A stretch of DNA of 64,000 nucleotides, from contig NZ_CP107968.1 in NCBI RefSeq assembly GCF_036084755.1, forward strand, positions 3,999,501 through 4,063,500, written 5' to 3'. This DNA comes from Streptomyces sp. NBC_00370 (GTDB lineage: Bacteria; Actinomycetota; Actinomycetes; Streptomycetales; Streptomycetaceae). The notes under the pieces are model-generated. The model was not told where the DNA came from. It saw nothing but the letters and a program-made list of their open reading frames with translations, and ran no database searches. Below, piece by piece: positions 43,973 to 52,740 of this stretch. How positions within the stretch are numbered: position 1 is the first letter of the stretch; the number at the start of each line of letters is the position of its first letter. The position numbers and the translations under genes are program-made.

Positions 43973-45669
43973 TCGCGAAGATCAGCAGCGGCAGCAGCAC
44001 CGCCGGCCTCATCCGCTACCTCTACGGCCCCGGCCGCGCCAACGAACACACCGATCCCCACCTCGTCGCCTCCTGGGACGGCTACGCCCCCGACCCCGGC
44101 CGCGCCGACGACATAGCGGCGGCCAGGCAGCAGCTCGTCGAGGACCTCGACCTACGCGTCAAGCAAGCTGCCCGACTGGGCCGCGCCCCGAAGCAACACA
44201 TGTGGCACTGCTCCCTCCGCGCGGCACCCGGCGACCGCATCCTGGACGACGCAGAGTGGGCGGACATCGCCCGCCGCGTTGTCGCGGCCACCGGCGTCGC
44301 ACCGGCGGACGACCCAGACGGCTGCCGCTGGATCGCCGTACGCCATGCGCCCGATCACATCCACATCGCCGCCACGAAGGTCCGAGGCGACTTGCGCCCC
44401 GCGCGTCACTGGAACGACTACCTCACCGCCGACCGCGAACTCGTGTCCATCGAGAAGGAATACGGGCTGCAGCAGGTCATCCGCGGCGACCGCACGGCCG
44501 CCAAACGGCCTCACCGCGCCGAACAGGAGATGGCCCTGCGAAACGGGCAGGCCAAGGCTGCCCGCGAGCGCCTGCGCACCATGGTCCGCACAGCGGCGGC
44601 TGCCGCCACCGACACCGACGAGTTCCTGGTTCTACTCACCCGCACCAAGGGGGTGCTCATCGAGGTCTTGCACTTCCCGTCGGGAGAACCACGCGGCTAC
44701 AAGGTCGCCTTGGAGAACGACCGGAATGCCAAAGCCGAGCCGGTGTGGTTCTCCGGTTCCACCCTGGCGCCGGACCTCTCCCTCCCGAAGATTCAGAGCC
44801 GTCTCGCCGCAGTGGAGGTTCCAGCATCCGCCGTCGAGGAGCGTCTCGGTCCGCACGCATGGCATCAAGCCACCGCAGCCACCGAGCGCATCCCCCACCA
44901 CCTCGACCAGCCGGACGCCGAGGCCGCCCAGGCCCACCTGGCCGCCTTCGGCGAAGCGCTCGACGCCGTAGCTCTCACCGCGCCGCCGTCCATTCGTACC
45001 GAACTTCGCTCGGCAGCCTCAGCGTTCGAGCGGGCGACCCGTTCGCGCGTTCGCGCCGAGCACCACCACGCTCGTGCACTACGCGGCGCGGTCAAGGCGA
45101 TGCTCCGCGAGCCGGCACCGAAGGACGGAGCCGCCTTGGCGATGTTTCTCGACGCCGCGCTCCTCGTCGTCATCGCCGCCGCACGCTGGCACGACCGACG
45201 ACAGCATGAGCAACAGGTCGCCGCAGCCCACAAGAGCCTGCTTCACCTCCAGGCCGCCTACGACCACTCGGCAGCCACGCCTCTACTGGGCCTCGGCCAA
45301 CGCCCGCCCCAGAATCTTGCGGACCAATACGCCCGGCTCATCCGCCAGGCTGCCCCTGCCCATGCCGACCAGGTCCTCGCCGATCCTGCCGCGCAGGCAC
45401 TCATCACCGCGATGGCCGATGCAGAGGCTACGGGCCACGACCCCAAACGCCTGTTGCAGCAGGCAGCGGACGAGCGCGCTCTCGACGACGCCCGGTCTCC
45501 GGCCAGGACCCTGGCCTGGCGTGTGCATCGACTCTCGCAGAGGCCCGCTCCCAGTCAGCGAGCTCTGGCGGCACAAGCTCGCAGCACCGTTCTGCGCTCC
45601 ATTCCTCCGCCGACCCCCGTGACAGCGGCCCCGCACACCGCTCCCACGTCGCGCTCTTGGCGGAGGTGA
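43969..45669 (+). CDS. Relaxase/mobilization nuclease
   Basis: This 566-residue relaxase has an N-terminal MobA/VirD2-type domain (MIAKISSGSSTAGLIRYLYG, HMWHCSLRAAPGDRILDDAE). The metal-binding histidine motif is WIAVRHAPDHIHIAATKV. Candidate nucleophile Tyr residues lie near Y17, Y19 and Y40. The C-terminal half is helical and Ala/His/Gln-rich, perhaps a transport signal. It would nick oriT and lead the strand into a helper secretion system. Confidence 0.88.
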   Translation: MIAKISSGSSTAGLIRYLYGPGRANEHTDPHLVASWDGYAPDPGRADDIAAARQQLVEDLDLRVKQAARLGRAPKQHMWHCSLRAAPGDRILDDAEWADIARRVVAATGVAPADDPDGCRWIAVRHAPDHIHIAATKVRGDLRPARHWNDYLTADRELVSIEKEYGLQQVIRGDRTAAKRPHRAEQEMALRNGQAKAARERLRTMVRTAAAAATDTDEFLVLLTRTKGVLIEVLHFPSGEPRGYKVALENDRNAKAEPVWFSGSTLAPDLSLPKIQSRLAAVEVPASAVEERLGPHAWHQATAATERIPHHLDQPDAEAAQAHLAAFGEALDAVALTAPPSIRTELRSAASAFERATRSRVRAEHHHARALRGAVKAMLREPAPKDGAALAMFLDAALLVVIAAARWHDRRQHEQQVAAAHKSLLHLQAAYDHSAATPLLGLGQRPPQNLADQYARLIRQAAPAHADQVLADPAAQALITAMADAEATGHDPKRLLQQAADERALDDARSPARTLAWRVHRLSQRPAPSQRALAAQARSTVLRSIPPPTPVTAAPHTAPTSRSWRR

Positions 45670-45689
45670 CCGCCCTCGACATGAGGAGA

Positions 45690-46529
45690 TCAGATCCTCT
45701 CTGACCGGAGCTGGGAGAGGACATGCGCAACCGGCAAGTCGTACTGGCCCTTGTCCTTCTCCCAGAGGGTGAGCACGCTAGCGGTGGCCTCCGCCAAGTC
45801 CGTGGGCAGGTCAGCCGCACGAAGCGCATCGGCGACCTCCTCCATCTCGGGTGCCCACCGCCAGGCCCGAGCTGCCACGCTCGGCAGGTACTCCGGATCG
45901 GAGAGAATCGCGGAGACCATGACCTCCGCTTCGGCCGTCAGCTGCTCGCCGACCCCATGGGCGTCGGCGAGCGCGTGCGCGACGCCGGCGAGCGTACGAG
46001 CGGCCTTCTGGTAACCGGCGAAGGCCATCTTCAGAGCGGAAGCGGAACCGACCATGTCACCGACCCGGCACACATGCAGGGCCGTGTCCGTGAACAACGA
46101 CGCGACCAGGTCAACGGCGGAGCCGGACCCTGCGACATAGAACCGCGCCGTACGCCCCTCCCCCGGCGGCTGACCGAAGACGGCACCGTCGACGACTGCG
46201 GAGCCGGGGCGGATTCCCTCGGCGATCCGCTGTACGCGCTGAGGGCTGATGGCGTTGCTATCGACGTACACCCCGTCGAAAGCGTGCGCAGCTACGGCCG
46301 CGGCCACGTCCTCTGCTGCCTGCGGTGGGCAGACCGAGAGAATAACCGCGCTACGGGACAGAGCTTCCGCAAGCGAGTCACAGGCTGTGGCGTGGGCGTC
46401 CCTCGCACGGCGCCGCGTCTCCGCGCTGCGCTCCTTCGGCACCCACAGCACCTCGTGGCCGCCGTCGACCAGCTCGGCGCTGACCGCCGCGCCCATGGCA
46501 CCAGGGTGCAAGACGGTCACGACAGTCAC
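45690..46529 (-). CDS. NAD(P)-dependent dehydrogenase (6PGDH-like, DUF1932)
   Basis: This 279-residue protein is related to beta-hydroxyacid dehydrogenases and imine reductases. The nucleotide-binding start is VTVVTVLHPGAMGAAVSAEL. VYVDSNAISPQRVQRIA occupies the substrate loop, GSASALKMAFAGYQKAARTL lies where the catalytic Lys is expected, and a DUF1932-type C-terminus follows. Substrate is unknown. The GTG at 46529 follows GGAGG. It is convergent with the relaxase and divergent from the XRE/TPR regulator. Confidence 0.83.
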   Translation of the reverse strand: MTVVTVLHPGAMGAAVSAELVDGGHEVLWVPKERSAETRRRARDAHATACDSLAEALSRSAVILSVCPPQAAEDVAAAVAAHAFDGVYVDSNAISPQRVQRIAEGIRPGSAVVDGAVFGQPPGEGRTARFYVAGSGSAVDLVASLFTDTALHVCRVGDMVGSASALKMAFAGYQKAARTLAGVAHALADAHGVGEQLTAEAEVMVSAILSDPEYLPSVAARAWRWAPEMEEVADALRAADLPTDLAEATASVLTLWEKDKGQYDLPVAHVLSQLRSERI

Positions 46530-46668
46530 TGGGCCTCCGGCGGAATGTGATGAGTGGGTCTCATGATCCCCTGCCGTAGTGCAGCACAGCGGAGGACTCG
46601 GCGCCTGCTTCGGACGAGCGACCGGTCGCCGGTACGGCAAGAGTTCTCTCTCACGCGGAGGCCGCGTC

Positions 46669-47979
46669 ATGGGTACCGTGCAGAAGACGAACTCTGTACG
46701 GACAGACCGGCGGTCGCGCCGGAACGTCCGGCGGCCGGGAGGTGTCCAGATGCTGGAGGAAGCCGAGGAGATCGGCAAGCGCGCTCGCAGGGCGAGGCTG
46801 CGGCTGGGCATGCCGCAGGCCGACCTGGCAACGGCCCTGGGGAAGTCGCAGGGCTGGGTGTCGAAGATGGAACGTGGCCTGATCGAGCTGGACCGGGTCG
46901 GGCTCCTCAACCAGGTGGCCGCCGAGCTGCACGTCCATCCGAACGACCTGATCGGGCGCCCGTACAGCAACTCCCCCGACGACAACCAGTGGCAGGTCGC
47001 CGCCTCATCGATTCTGCGCGAACTGCGCCGCTACGACCTCGTCCCCGTCTTCAATGGGACTCCGCGACCCTCATCGCAGCTGTGGCGTGAGGTGACCCGG
47101 CTGCACCGCCTGCGGGACACCGCTTCCAACGTGGCGATTCTTCGGGTTCTCCCCGACCTGTTCCGCGAGGCGCGTGCCCTGGCCGAGGAGTCGGAGGGGC
47201 ACGAGCGGGAGGAGGCGTACGCCGTCTACGCCGTGTGCTGCAAGTTCGCGCACACCGCCGCCCACGCCCTCGGGCATCCCGAACTGGTCGCCATGGCGTG
47301 CGAGCGGGCCGCGTGGTCGGCCAGGCTGTCGGGGGACCCCGTGTTGCCCGCCGTCGCCGACTGGATGCGGGTCTGGGACATGTGGGCGACAGCGGACTGG
47401 ACCGACGCCCTGACGCTCTCGGACAAGGCGATCACCTCGGTGGAGCAGGAGTACGACCGTGGCGAACCCCTGGCCGTAAGAGCCTGGGGCACACTGCAAC
47501 TGCGAGCTGCGGTCTCCGCCGCCCGAGCCGGCCGCGCCTCGGAGGCCGAGGACCGGATCGGTCACGCGAAAGCTGCTGCCGAACGCATGGACGCGTACGT
47601 CGGAGCGCCGGTGTACGACCGGCATTCGCTGACCTTCTCCGCCGGGAACGTGCAGATCCACGCCATCAGCGTGGCTCTGGAAATGGGCAAGCAGGGCAAG
47701 GCCCTTGAGATAAACCGCCGCACCAGCCCAGACCTGGTCGGGTCACTGCCCAACTCCCGCCAGGGGCACCACCACATGGATGTCGCGCGCGCCTGGCTGT
47801 GGGACGGAAACCGCATAAAGGCCCTGGCCGAGTTGGAGGCTGCCGAGCGGATCGCGCCCCAGCTCGTACGGAACCACCCCATCGCCCGTTCGACGCTGCG
47901 CAGCATCGTCTACGCGGAACGAGCAGTGACGCGAGAGAAGTTGCGGCGCATGTCCGACCGCTTCCACCTGGACGGATAG
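46669..47979 (+). CDS. XRE regulator with TPR-like sensor region
   Basis: This 436-residue protein has an HTH at about 35-85 (RRARLRLGMPQADLATALGKSQGWVSKMERGLIELD). A long helical region follows with paired helices (EREEAYAVYAVCCKFAHTAAHALGHPELVAMACERAAW), resembling RRNPP/TPR regulators that bind peptides or small ligands. Two starts have good ribosome-binding sites: ATG 46669 and ATG 46750. It begins the cargo block that ends with the MazG-like gene and may control it. Confidence 0.8.
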   Translation: MGTVQKTNSVRTDRRSRRNVRRPGGVQMLEEAEEIGKRARRARLRLGMPQADLATALGKSQGWVSKMERGLIELDRVGLLNQVAAELHVHPNDLIGRPYSNSPDDNQWQVAASSILRELRRYDLVPVFNGTPRPSSQLWREVTRLHRLRDTASNVAILRVLPDLFREARALAEESEGHEREEAYAVYAVCCKFAHTAAHALGHPELVAMACERAAWSARLSGDPVLPAVADWMRVWDMWATADWTDALTLSDKAITSVEQEYDRGEPLAVRAWGTLQLRAAVSAARAGRASEAEDRIGHAKAAAERMDAYVGAPVYDRHSLTFSAGNVQIHAISVALEMGKQGKALEINRRTSPDLVGSLPNSRQGHHHMDVARAWLWDGNRIKALAELEAAERIAPQLVRNHPIARSTLRSIVYAERAVTREKLRRMSDRFHLDG

Positions 47980-48034
47980 GGGTCGTATTCCTCCGGCTCA
48001 TATTCGAGGGTCGTCGTGTCCCTAACTTCAGAGC

Positions 48035-48481
48035 ATGACGCGACAAGCCTTTCCCCACCTCCCGTCGCAGGGAGTCGAGTTAGGTACGGCATCCCCCTTC
48101 GTTCCACGGCTCGGCGACCTCGCCACCGACAGCGCCCGCCAGGGTCGTGTCGGGGTCGTGGTCGCCCTCCCCGGTGAGGGCTCCGCCACGACCTACCACT
48201 TGCGCCCGCCCGGAGGCGGAACGCAGTGGTCCGCGCCCGCCGACGGGACGACGCTCAGGCCCGTGCCGGCGAAGGCCACGCACGCCACGCTGCTGGCCGG
48301 CCGGGACGCGGTCTACGACCGGAGGGCCCGACAGGGGTCGGTCCCCGTCGAGTTCCACTTCGACGACGGCTCGACCCTCGACGGCGCACTCATCCTCACC
48401 ACGGCGGAGCTGGAGCGACTGTACGCGCAGACCAGCCGCCTCCTGGATGCGCACGAACGCGCTCTCGGCGGCACCCCGTGA
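48035..48481 (+). CDS. Hypothetical protein of the cargo block
   Basis: I do not recognise this 148-residue protein. It contains VGVVVALPGEGSATTYHLRPPGG and VPVEFHFDDGSTLDGALILTTAELERLY, a beta-rich pattern ending in a helix. No Shine-Dalgarno is obvious before the ATG, so the mRNA may be leaderless. Its stop overlaps the next start (GTGA), linking it to the small membrane protein. Confidence 0.65.
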   Translation: MTRQAFPHLPSQGVELGTASPFVPRLGDLATDSARQGRVGVVVALPGEGSATTYHLRPPGGGTQWSAPADGTTLRPVPAKATHATLLAGRDAVYDRRARQGSVPVEFHFDDGSTLDGALILTTAELERLYAQTSRLLDAHERALGGTP

Positions 48482-48690
48482 CCGGGGCTCGACACCGGCA
48501 CGCACGAAGCGCCGCATTCATCCCCCCACGGCCCGACGGCGGGGACCGGCTCGCGCTCGTGTTCCTGGCCGTCGTCGGCCTGGTCGGTCCGGCCTGGGCA
48601 CTGCACGAGCAGGCCACTCCGCTTCTCGACGGCGCCGGCCACCGACCCTCTGCCGTCGCAGCGGTCGAGAGCCCGCCTTCCGACCGCTGA
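48478..48690 (+). CDS. Small single-span membrane protein
   Basis: This 70-residue protein starts at a GTG overlapping the upstream stop. It has one hydrophobic helix (LALVFLAVVGLVGPAWAL) flanked by basic and polar segments. Function is unknown; coupling suggests it works with the 148-residue protein. Confidence 0.6.
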   Translation: MTGARHRHARSAAFIPPRPDGGDRLALVFLAVVGLVGPAWALHEQATPLLDGAGHRPSAVAAVESPPSDR

Positions 48691-48782
48691 TGCCGCACCG
48701 GCTCCAGAGCGATCCGTCTGCCGCTCGGCCGCACCCCGTCAGCCATCTGGAACATCCACGCGTGATTTTTCAGGGAGGAATC

Positions 48783-50015
48783 GTGGACATCCCGTACATC
48801 GTCATCGACCAGCTCGTCCCCGAGCAACAGCGAGTCTGGAACACATACTTCGGTGACGCCGACCGCCCCCGCTACATCGAAGAGGGCATCTGGCGCCGCA
48901 CTCAGGAGAAGGACACCGCCGGCCAGTCCGGCTGGGCGACCTCCGACGACGCCCGGCGGCGGATCATTCACTACCGCTACCGGTACGGCCTGGTGCCCAC
49001 CACAGCGGCACCGGCCATCGGCTTGACCGACCTGTACCTCTACCACTCCACGTCCGCCCCGGCCGACGAGATCGACGCCCACCATGACGCGCTCATGGAC
49101 TCGCTCGCCGCTGGCGGTTGGAGAGAAGCACCTGGCGGCTTCTTATGGACCCGCCGGGACCTGAAGTGCCGCATCACCGAACACGACGTCCACCCTCAGG
49201 ACGCAGCTGTCGGCCGCACGCTGCCCCGTGGCTACCAGAGTCTGGACGTGCAGATCGCATCAGTGGCCTATGCCCCTCCACCCGCGGTCAGGCAACTCCC
49301 GTGGAACGTGCTGTCCGCCGGCATTCGGCGCAAAGACCGCCCAGGCACGCCGACGCGCATCCCGGACCTGTCCGTGCTGACGAACCTGCGACCATTTCAG
49401 GTGGAGATCGGCTGCGGTACGTCGGTGGAGGCGGGCATCCCGCCCCTGCACCGGCTCCACGAGATCTACCGGGTCACCGACCGCCAGGGGCACGAACCGC
49501 GCGAGCACCGCTTCACGCTCTCGCCGACGGCCGACACGCTCCTCCACGAGGTACTGACCGAGCCGGAGGAGAAGGCGGCGGAGTTCGTTGAGATGTTCCG
49601 CGCATGCTTCCTCGCCAAGCCCACCGCTGCCATGTTGGCGCTCAAAGAGCTGAAGGACGCCGGCCACCTCGTGGGGCCGGTCATCACCAACAACTTCGAT
49701 GTCTTGGCCGCCCGTGCCGGGCTCGAAGAGTGCTTCATGCGCCGGTACGACCAGGCCGTGCCCGATGTCGAATGGGTCGATGGCGCCAAGACCCTCCTCG
49801 TCGTTGGTCTGCATGCCGACCGACGCAAGGTGCAGGCTCGCGCCCGCGAGCGGGGCATGCAGGTCGTCTACCTCGACCCGGAGGGCTTCTGGCACGACGG
49901 CGAGTTCATGCCGTACCCGCTGGAAGGGCCCCAGGACGGTGACCTGGTGTGCCGGGCCACCGCCGGCGAAGCGCTGCCCGCCTTCGTCAACCTGCTGAAG
50001 CAGCAAGCTGGTTGA
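48783..50015 (+). CDS. SIR2-like Rossmann-fold protein
   Basis: The protein has 410 residues. The first 200 residues have no recognised domain. From residue 208 EIGCGTSVEAGIPPLHRLHE matches the sirtuin GAGxSxxxGIPxFR loop. Near 300 VITNNFDVLAARAG matches TQNID-x-LH-x-x-AG, and LLVVGLHADRRKV with VVYLDPEG fits the last NAD-contacting strands. The catalytic His and zinc Cys residues of deacylases are absent, so NAD binding or hydrolysis is more likely than deacetylation. The GTG at 48783 follows GGAGGAATC. Confidence 0.7.
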   Translation: MDIPYIVIDQLVPEQQRVWNTYFGDADRPRYIEEGIWRRTQEKDTAGQSGWATSDDARRRIIHYRYRYGLVPTTAAPAIGLTDLYLYHSTSAPADEIDAHHDALMDSLAAGGWREAPGGFLWTRRDLKCRITEHDVHPQDAAVGRTLPRGYQSLDVQIASVAYAPPPAVRQLPWNVLSAGIRRKDRPGTPTRIPDLSVLTNLRPFQVEIGCGTSVEAGIPPLHRLHEIYRVTDRQGHEPREHRFTLSPTADTLLHEVLTEPEEKAAEFVEMFRACFLAKPTAAMLALKELKDAGHLVGPVITNNFDVLAARAGLEECFMRRYDQAVPDVEWVDGAKTLLVVGLHADRRKVQARARERGMQVVYLDPEGFWHDGEFMPYPLEGPQDGDLVCRATAGEALPAFVNLLKQQAG

Positions 50016-50125
50016 TCCACCTGCACGAAGAGGGCCGCGTCGGGTGTTGGCGCTAGCGTGACGCACCCGACCGACCCGGATTCCCCGGGCGGGCGAGAGG
50101 CAAGGAAAGGAGCGTCGACCCCATC

Positions 50126-51448
50126 ATGCGCGTATCCGTCATCGGCTGTGGTCACCTGGGCATCCCCCACGCCGCTGCCATGGCCGAGATCGGCCACGAG
50201 GTCATCGGCGTGGACCTGGACCAGGCGAAGATCGACCGCCTCAACGCCGGCAAGTGCCCGATCTACGAGGAGGGCCTCCCGGAACTCCTCGCCACCCACA
50301 CCGCGTCCGGGCGGCTGCGGTTCACGACCAGCCTCGCCGAGGCGGGCGAGTTCGCCGACGTCCACTTCCTGGCCGTGGGCACGCCGATCGACGCCGACGG
50401 GCGGAGTTACGACACCGGGCAGGTCTTCGGCGCCGCTCGTGCGCTGGCCCCGCACCTGACCCGCCCGACGGTGATCATCGGCAAGTCAACGGTCACCGTC
50501 GGCACCTCCCGCGACCTCGGCGCACTTCTCTCGCGCCTCTCTCCAGCCGGCGAGGACGTGGAGGTCGTCTGGAACCCGGAGTTCCTCCGCGAGGGTCACG
50601 CCATCGACGACACCCTGCGACCCGACCGGATCGTGGTCGGCGTCCCTTCGGCCCGCGCGGAAGACGTCGTACGCCAGGTGTACGCACCGCTCCTCGCCGA
50701 CGGCATCCCGCTCTTCGTCACCGACCCGGCCACCGCTGAGCTGATCAAGGGCGCCGCGAACGCGTACCTCGGCATGAAGATCTCATTCATCAACGGCGTC
50801 GCCGACATGTGCGCCGCGGCGGGTGCCGACGTCCAGCAACTCACCGAGGCCATCGGCGTCGACCCGCGCATCGGCCGCGGCGGCCTGAATGCCGGCCCCG
50901 GCTACGGCGGCGGCTGCCTCCCCAAGGACGTCCGCGCCTTCACCGCTTCCGCCCGCACCTTGGGCGCCACCGAGGCCGCGACCCTGCTGCGCGCAGCGGA
51001 AGAGGTCAACGAATCACGCCCCACCGCCGTGCTGAAGCTCATCGAGCAGACCCTCGGCCGCCCGGTGGACGGCGTACGCGTAACCGTCTGGGGCGCCTCC
51101 TTCAAGGCCGGCACCAACGACGTCCGCGAATCCCCAGCCCTGGCGATCGCCGCGCTGATGCACCAGCGCGGCGCGACGGTCACCGTCCACGACCCGCACG
51201 CCGTATCCGCCGCGCTGCGCCGTAACCCCGAACTCGACTACGCCGACACCCTCGACGCCTCCGCTCAGGACGCCGAACTCATCGTCCTGGCCACCGAGTG
51301 GCCCCACTTCCGCGAGGCCGACCCCAAAGCCCTCGCCCCACTGGTCGCGGCCCCGGTCCTCGTCGACCTCCGCAACCTCATCGACGCCGACGCCTGGCGC
51401 ATGGCCGGATGGACCGTACGCCAGCTCGGACGCCCCGCACAGGAATAA
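50126..51448 (+). CDS. UDP-glucose/GDP-mannose-type nucleotide-sugar dehydrogenase
   Basis: This 440-residue enzyme oxidises an NDP-sugar twice to the uronate. The N-terminal Rossmann motif is VSVIGCGHLGIPHAAAMAEIG. It also has VVWNPEFLREGHAIDDTLRP, the catalytic Cys in GPGYGGGCLPKDVRAFTASA, and a C-terminal domain with VWGASFKAGTNDVRESP. The specific sugar is undetermined. It lies in the cargo block 111 bases after the SIR2-like gene, unusual outside polysaccharide clusters. Confidence 0.92.
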   Translation: MRVSVIGCGHLGIPHAAAMAEIGHEVIGVDLDQAKIDRLNAGKCPIYEEGLPELLATHTASGRLRFTTSLAEAGEFADVHFLAVGTPIDADGRSYDTGQVFGAARALAPHLTRPTVIIGKSTVTVGTSRDLGALLSRLSPAGEDVEVVWNPEFLREGHAIDDTLRPDRIVVGVPSARAEDVVRQVYAPLLADGIPLFVTDPATAELIKGAANAYLGMKISFINGVADMCAAAGADVQQLTEAIGVDPRIGRGGLNAGPGYGGGCLPKDVRAFTASARTLGATEAATLLRAAEEVNESRPTAVLKLIEQTLGRPVDGVRVTVWGASFKAGTNDVRESPALAIAALMHQRGATVTVHDPHAVSAALRRNPELDYADTLDASAQDAELIVLATEWPHFREADPKALAPLVAAPVLVDLRNLIDADAWRMAGWTVRQLGRPAQE

Positions 51449-51474
51449 CCGAACCCATCGATCGGAGGTCCGAC

Positions 51475-51804
51475 GTGGACACCCTGTGGGACAACATCGA
51501 GAAGCTCTCCGCCGTCTGCCGAGCGGCCGGCGCTCACCTCCCCGACGAGGAGCTCAAAGCCCTCCAGGTCGGCAAGGTCGCCGAGGAAGCCGGCGAGGCC
51601 ATGCACGCCCTCCACGGCCTGAAGGGCCTCACCACCTGCGGCGACGACCACACCTGGTCCGAGGTCCAGAACGACCTGGTCGGCGCCGTCATCGCCGCCC
51701 TCCTGGCGATGCACTACATCGACCCCACGGGCGTCCGCACCACCTTCGACGAGATCCTCCACCGCCGGACGCGAAGGGGCAGGGAAGCCAACGCTGCGGC
51801 CTGA
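51475..51804 (+). CDS. MazG-like nucleotide pyrophosphohydrolase
   Basis: This 109-residue all-alpha protein has the ExxE pair GKVAEEAGEAMHALHGLKG and a second acidic helix (WSEVQNDLVGAVIAALL), as in MazG/dCTPase-type NTP hydrolases. It probably hydrolyses a nucleotide or NDP-sugar. The GTG at 51475 follows GGAGG 27 bases after the dehydrogenase stop, so the two are an operon. Confidence 0.83.
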   Translation: MDTLWDNIEKLSAVCRAAGAHLPDEELKALQVGKVAEEAGEAMHALHGLKGLTTCGDDHTWSEVQNDLVGAVIAALLAMHYIDPTGVRTTFDEILHRRTRRGREANAAA

Positions 51805-52131
51805 TGGCCTCCTGGGCGCACCGCAAACTGCCGACCCAAGGCTCGGGGCGGCGGTACATAGGCGCCAAGTGCCAGTAGCAGCAGAAGGGCCCGGAGCATC
51901 CGTCCGGGCCCTTCTTTTTTCGAGTGGGCCACCCCACGTGAGGCTGCCTAACCCGTGCCGTGCGGCGCGCGGATGGTCGCTGCGCCCCCGAGAAATCAGC
52001 CCCTGGCGTTCCACAACGCGGCACTCGCACCGGCTACCCAGCCGCGCATGTAGGGCGGTCGGCTCCACGACTTCAGCCCCCTCCCATCGGGTATGACCGG
52101 GCAGGAAACTGGCCAAGCCCACTCCGCCGAC
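51805..52131. other. Intergenic region with strong terminator
   Basis: Apart from the terminator at 51883-51920, I see no gene in this 327-base stretch. It lies between the MazG-like gene and the convergent DUF4276 gene, at a sharp fall in G+C. Confidence 0.5.
51883..51920 (+). terminator. Intrinsic terminator of the nucleotide-sugar operon
   Basis: Arms AGAAGGGCCCGGA (51883-51895) and its complement (51903-51915) are perfect, with a 7-base loop and a terminal run of T to 51920. Confidence 0.92.
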
Positions 52132-52740
52132 TTAGCCGCTGTTCAACCGATCTGCCAGTTCGTCCAGGCGATTCAGACAACGGCGAAGACTCGGCGAATT
52201 ATGTGCAGCGATCCGTGGGCGCCAGCGAGTCTGGCCAAATTCCCTGATGTCGGACACGTACGTAGGGCCGACACTAGTTCCACTTCTGGGACGCGGAACG
52301 AGTCCCTCACGAATATCTCGCTTCCGTGACCTCCTTGCCAGATTAACGAGTTCTTGCTTCGGATCAGCAAGAGCATCTGGATCGAAAGGAATCTTTGCTC
52401 GCGACACACCCAGGAAATCAGCAATGGCCTCGCTGTCGGCAAGCAACCAGGACTCAAGTTCTGCCACAGCGACCCGAAATATCATTAATTCGGAGGGTCG
52501 CGGCATCCATTTCTGGACTTTGTCAACCACGCACAGGTCGACAGAGTCCAGATCTAGCAAAACAAACCAGGGCGAGAACTTTGCTGCATTATTGTACGCT
52601 GGAAGTTTTTTGATGATCTCGGCGCACCCACTACGCCCCTGGAACATTCCGACAGAGAAGCCGCATTCATTCAGAATGGATTTTACAGCCCCTTCATCAG
52701 ACATGCCTTCCACGACAGCAGTAATTGAGATCATGCTCAC
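52132..52740 (-). CDS. DUF4276 (TOPRIM-like) protein
   Basis: This 202-residue protein begins ISITAVVEGMSDEGAVKSIL, with the conserved TOPRIM-type glutamate, and continues with FVLLDLDSVDLCVVDKV, a DxD-like acidic pair. DUF4276 proteins accompany AAA ATPases, and the fold relates to OLD-type nuclease domains. Its GTG overlaps the ATPase stop (GTGA), so a fixed ratio is expected. The likely role is the effector of a two-gene defence module. G+C is about 50%. Confidence 0.8.
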   Translation of the reverse strand: MSMISITAVVEGMSDEGAVKSILNECGFSVGMFQGRSGCAEIIKKLPAYNNAAKFSPWFVLLDLDSVDLCVVDKVQKWMPRPSELMIFRVAVAELESWLLADSEAIADFLGVSRAKIPFDPDALADPKQELVNLARRSRKRDIREGLVPRPRSGTSVGPTYVSDIREFGQTRWRPRIAAHNSPSLRRCLNRLDELADRLNSG

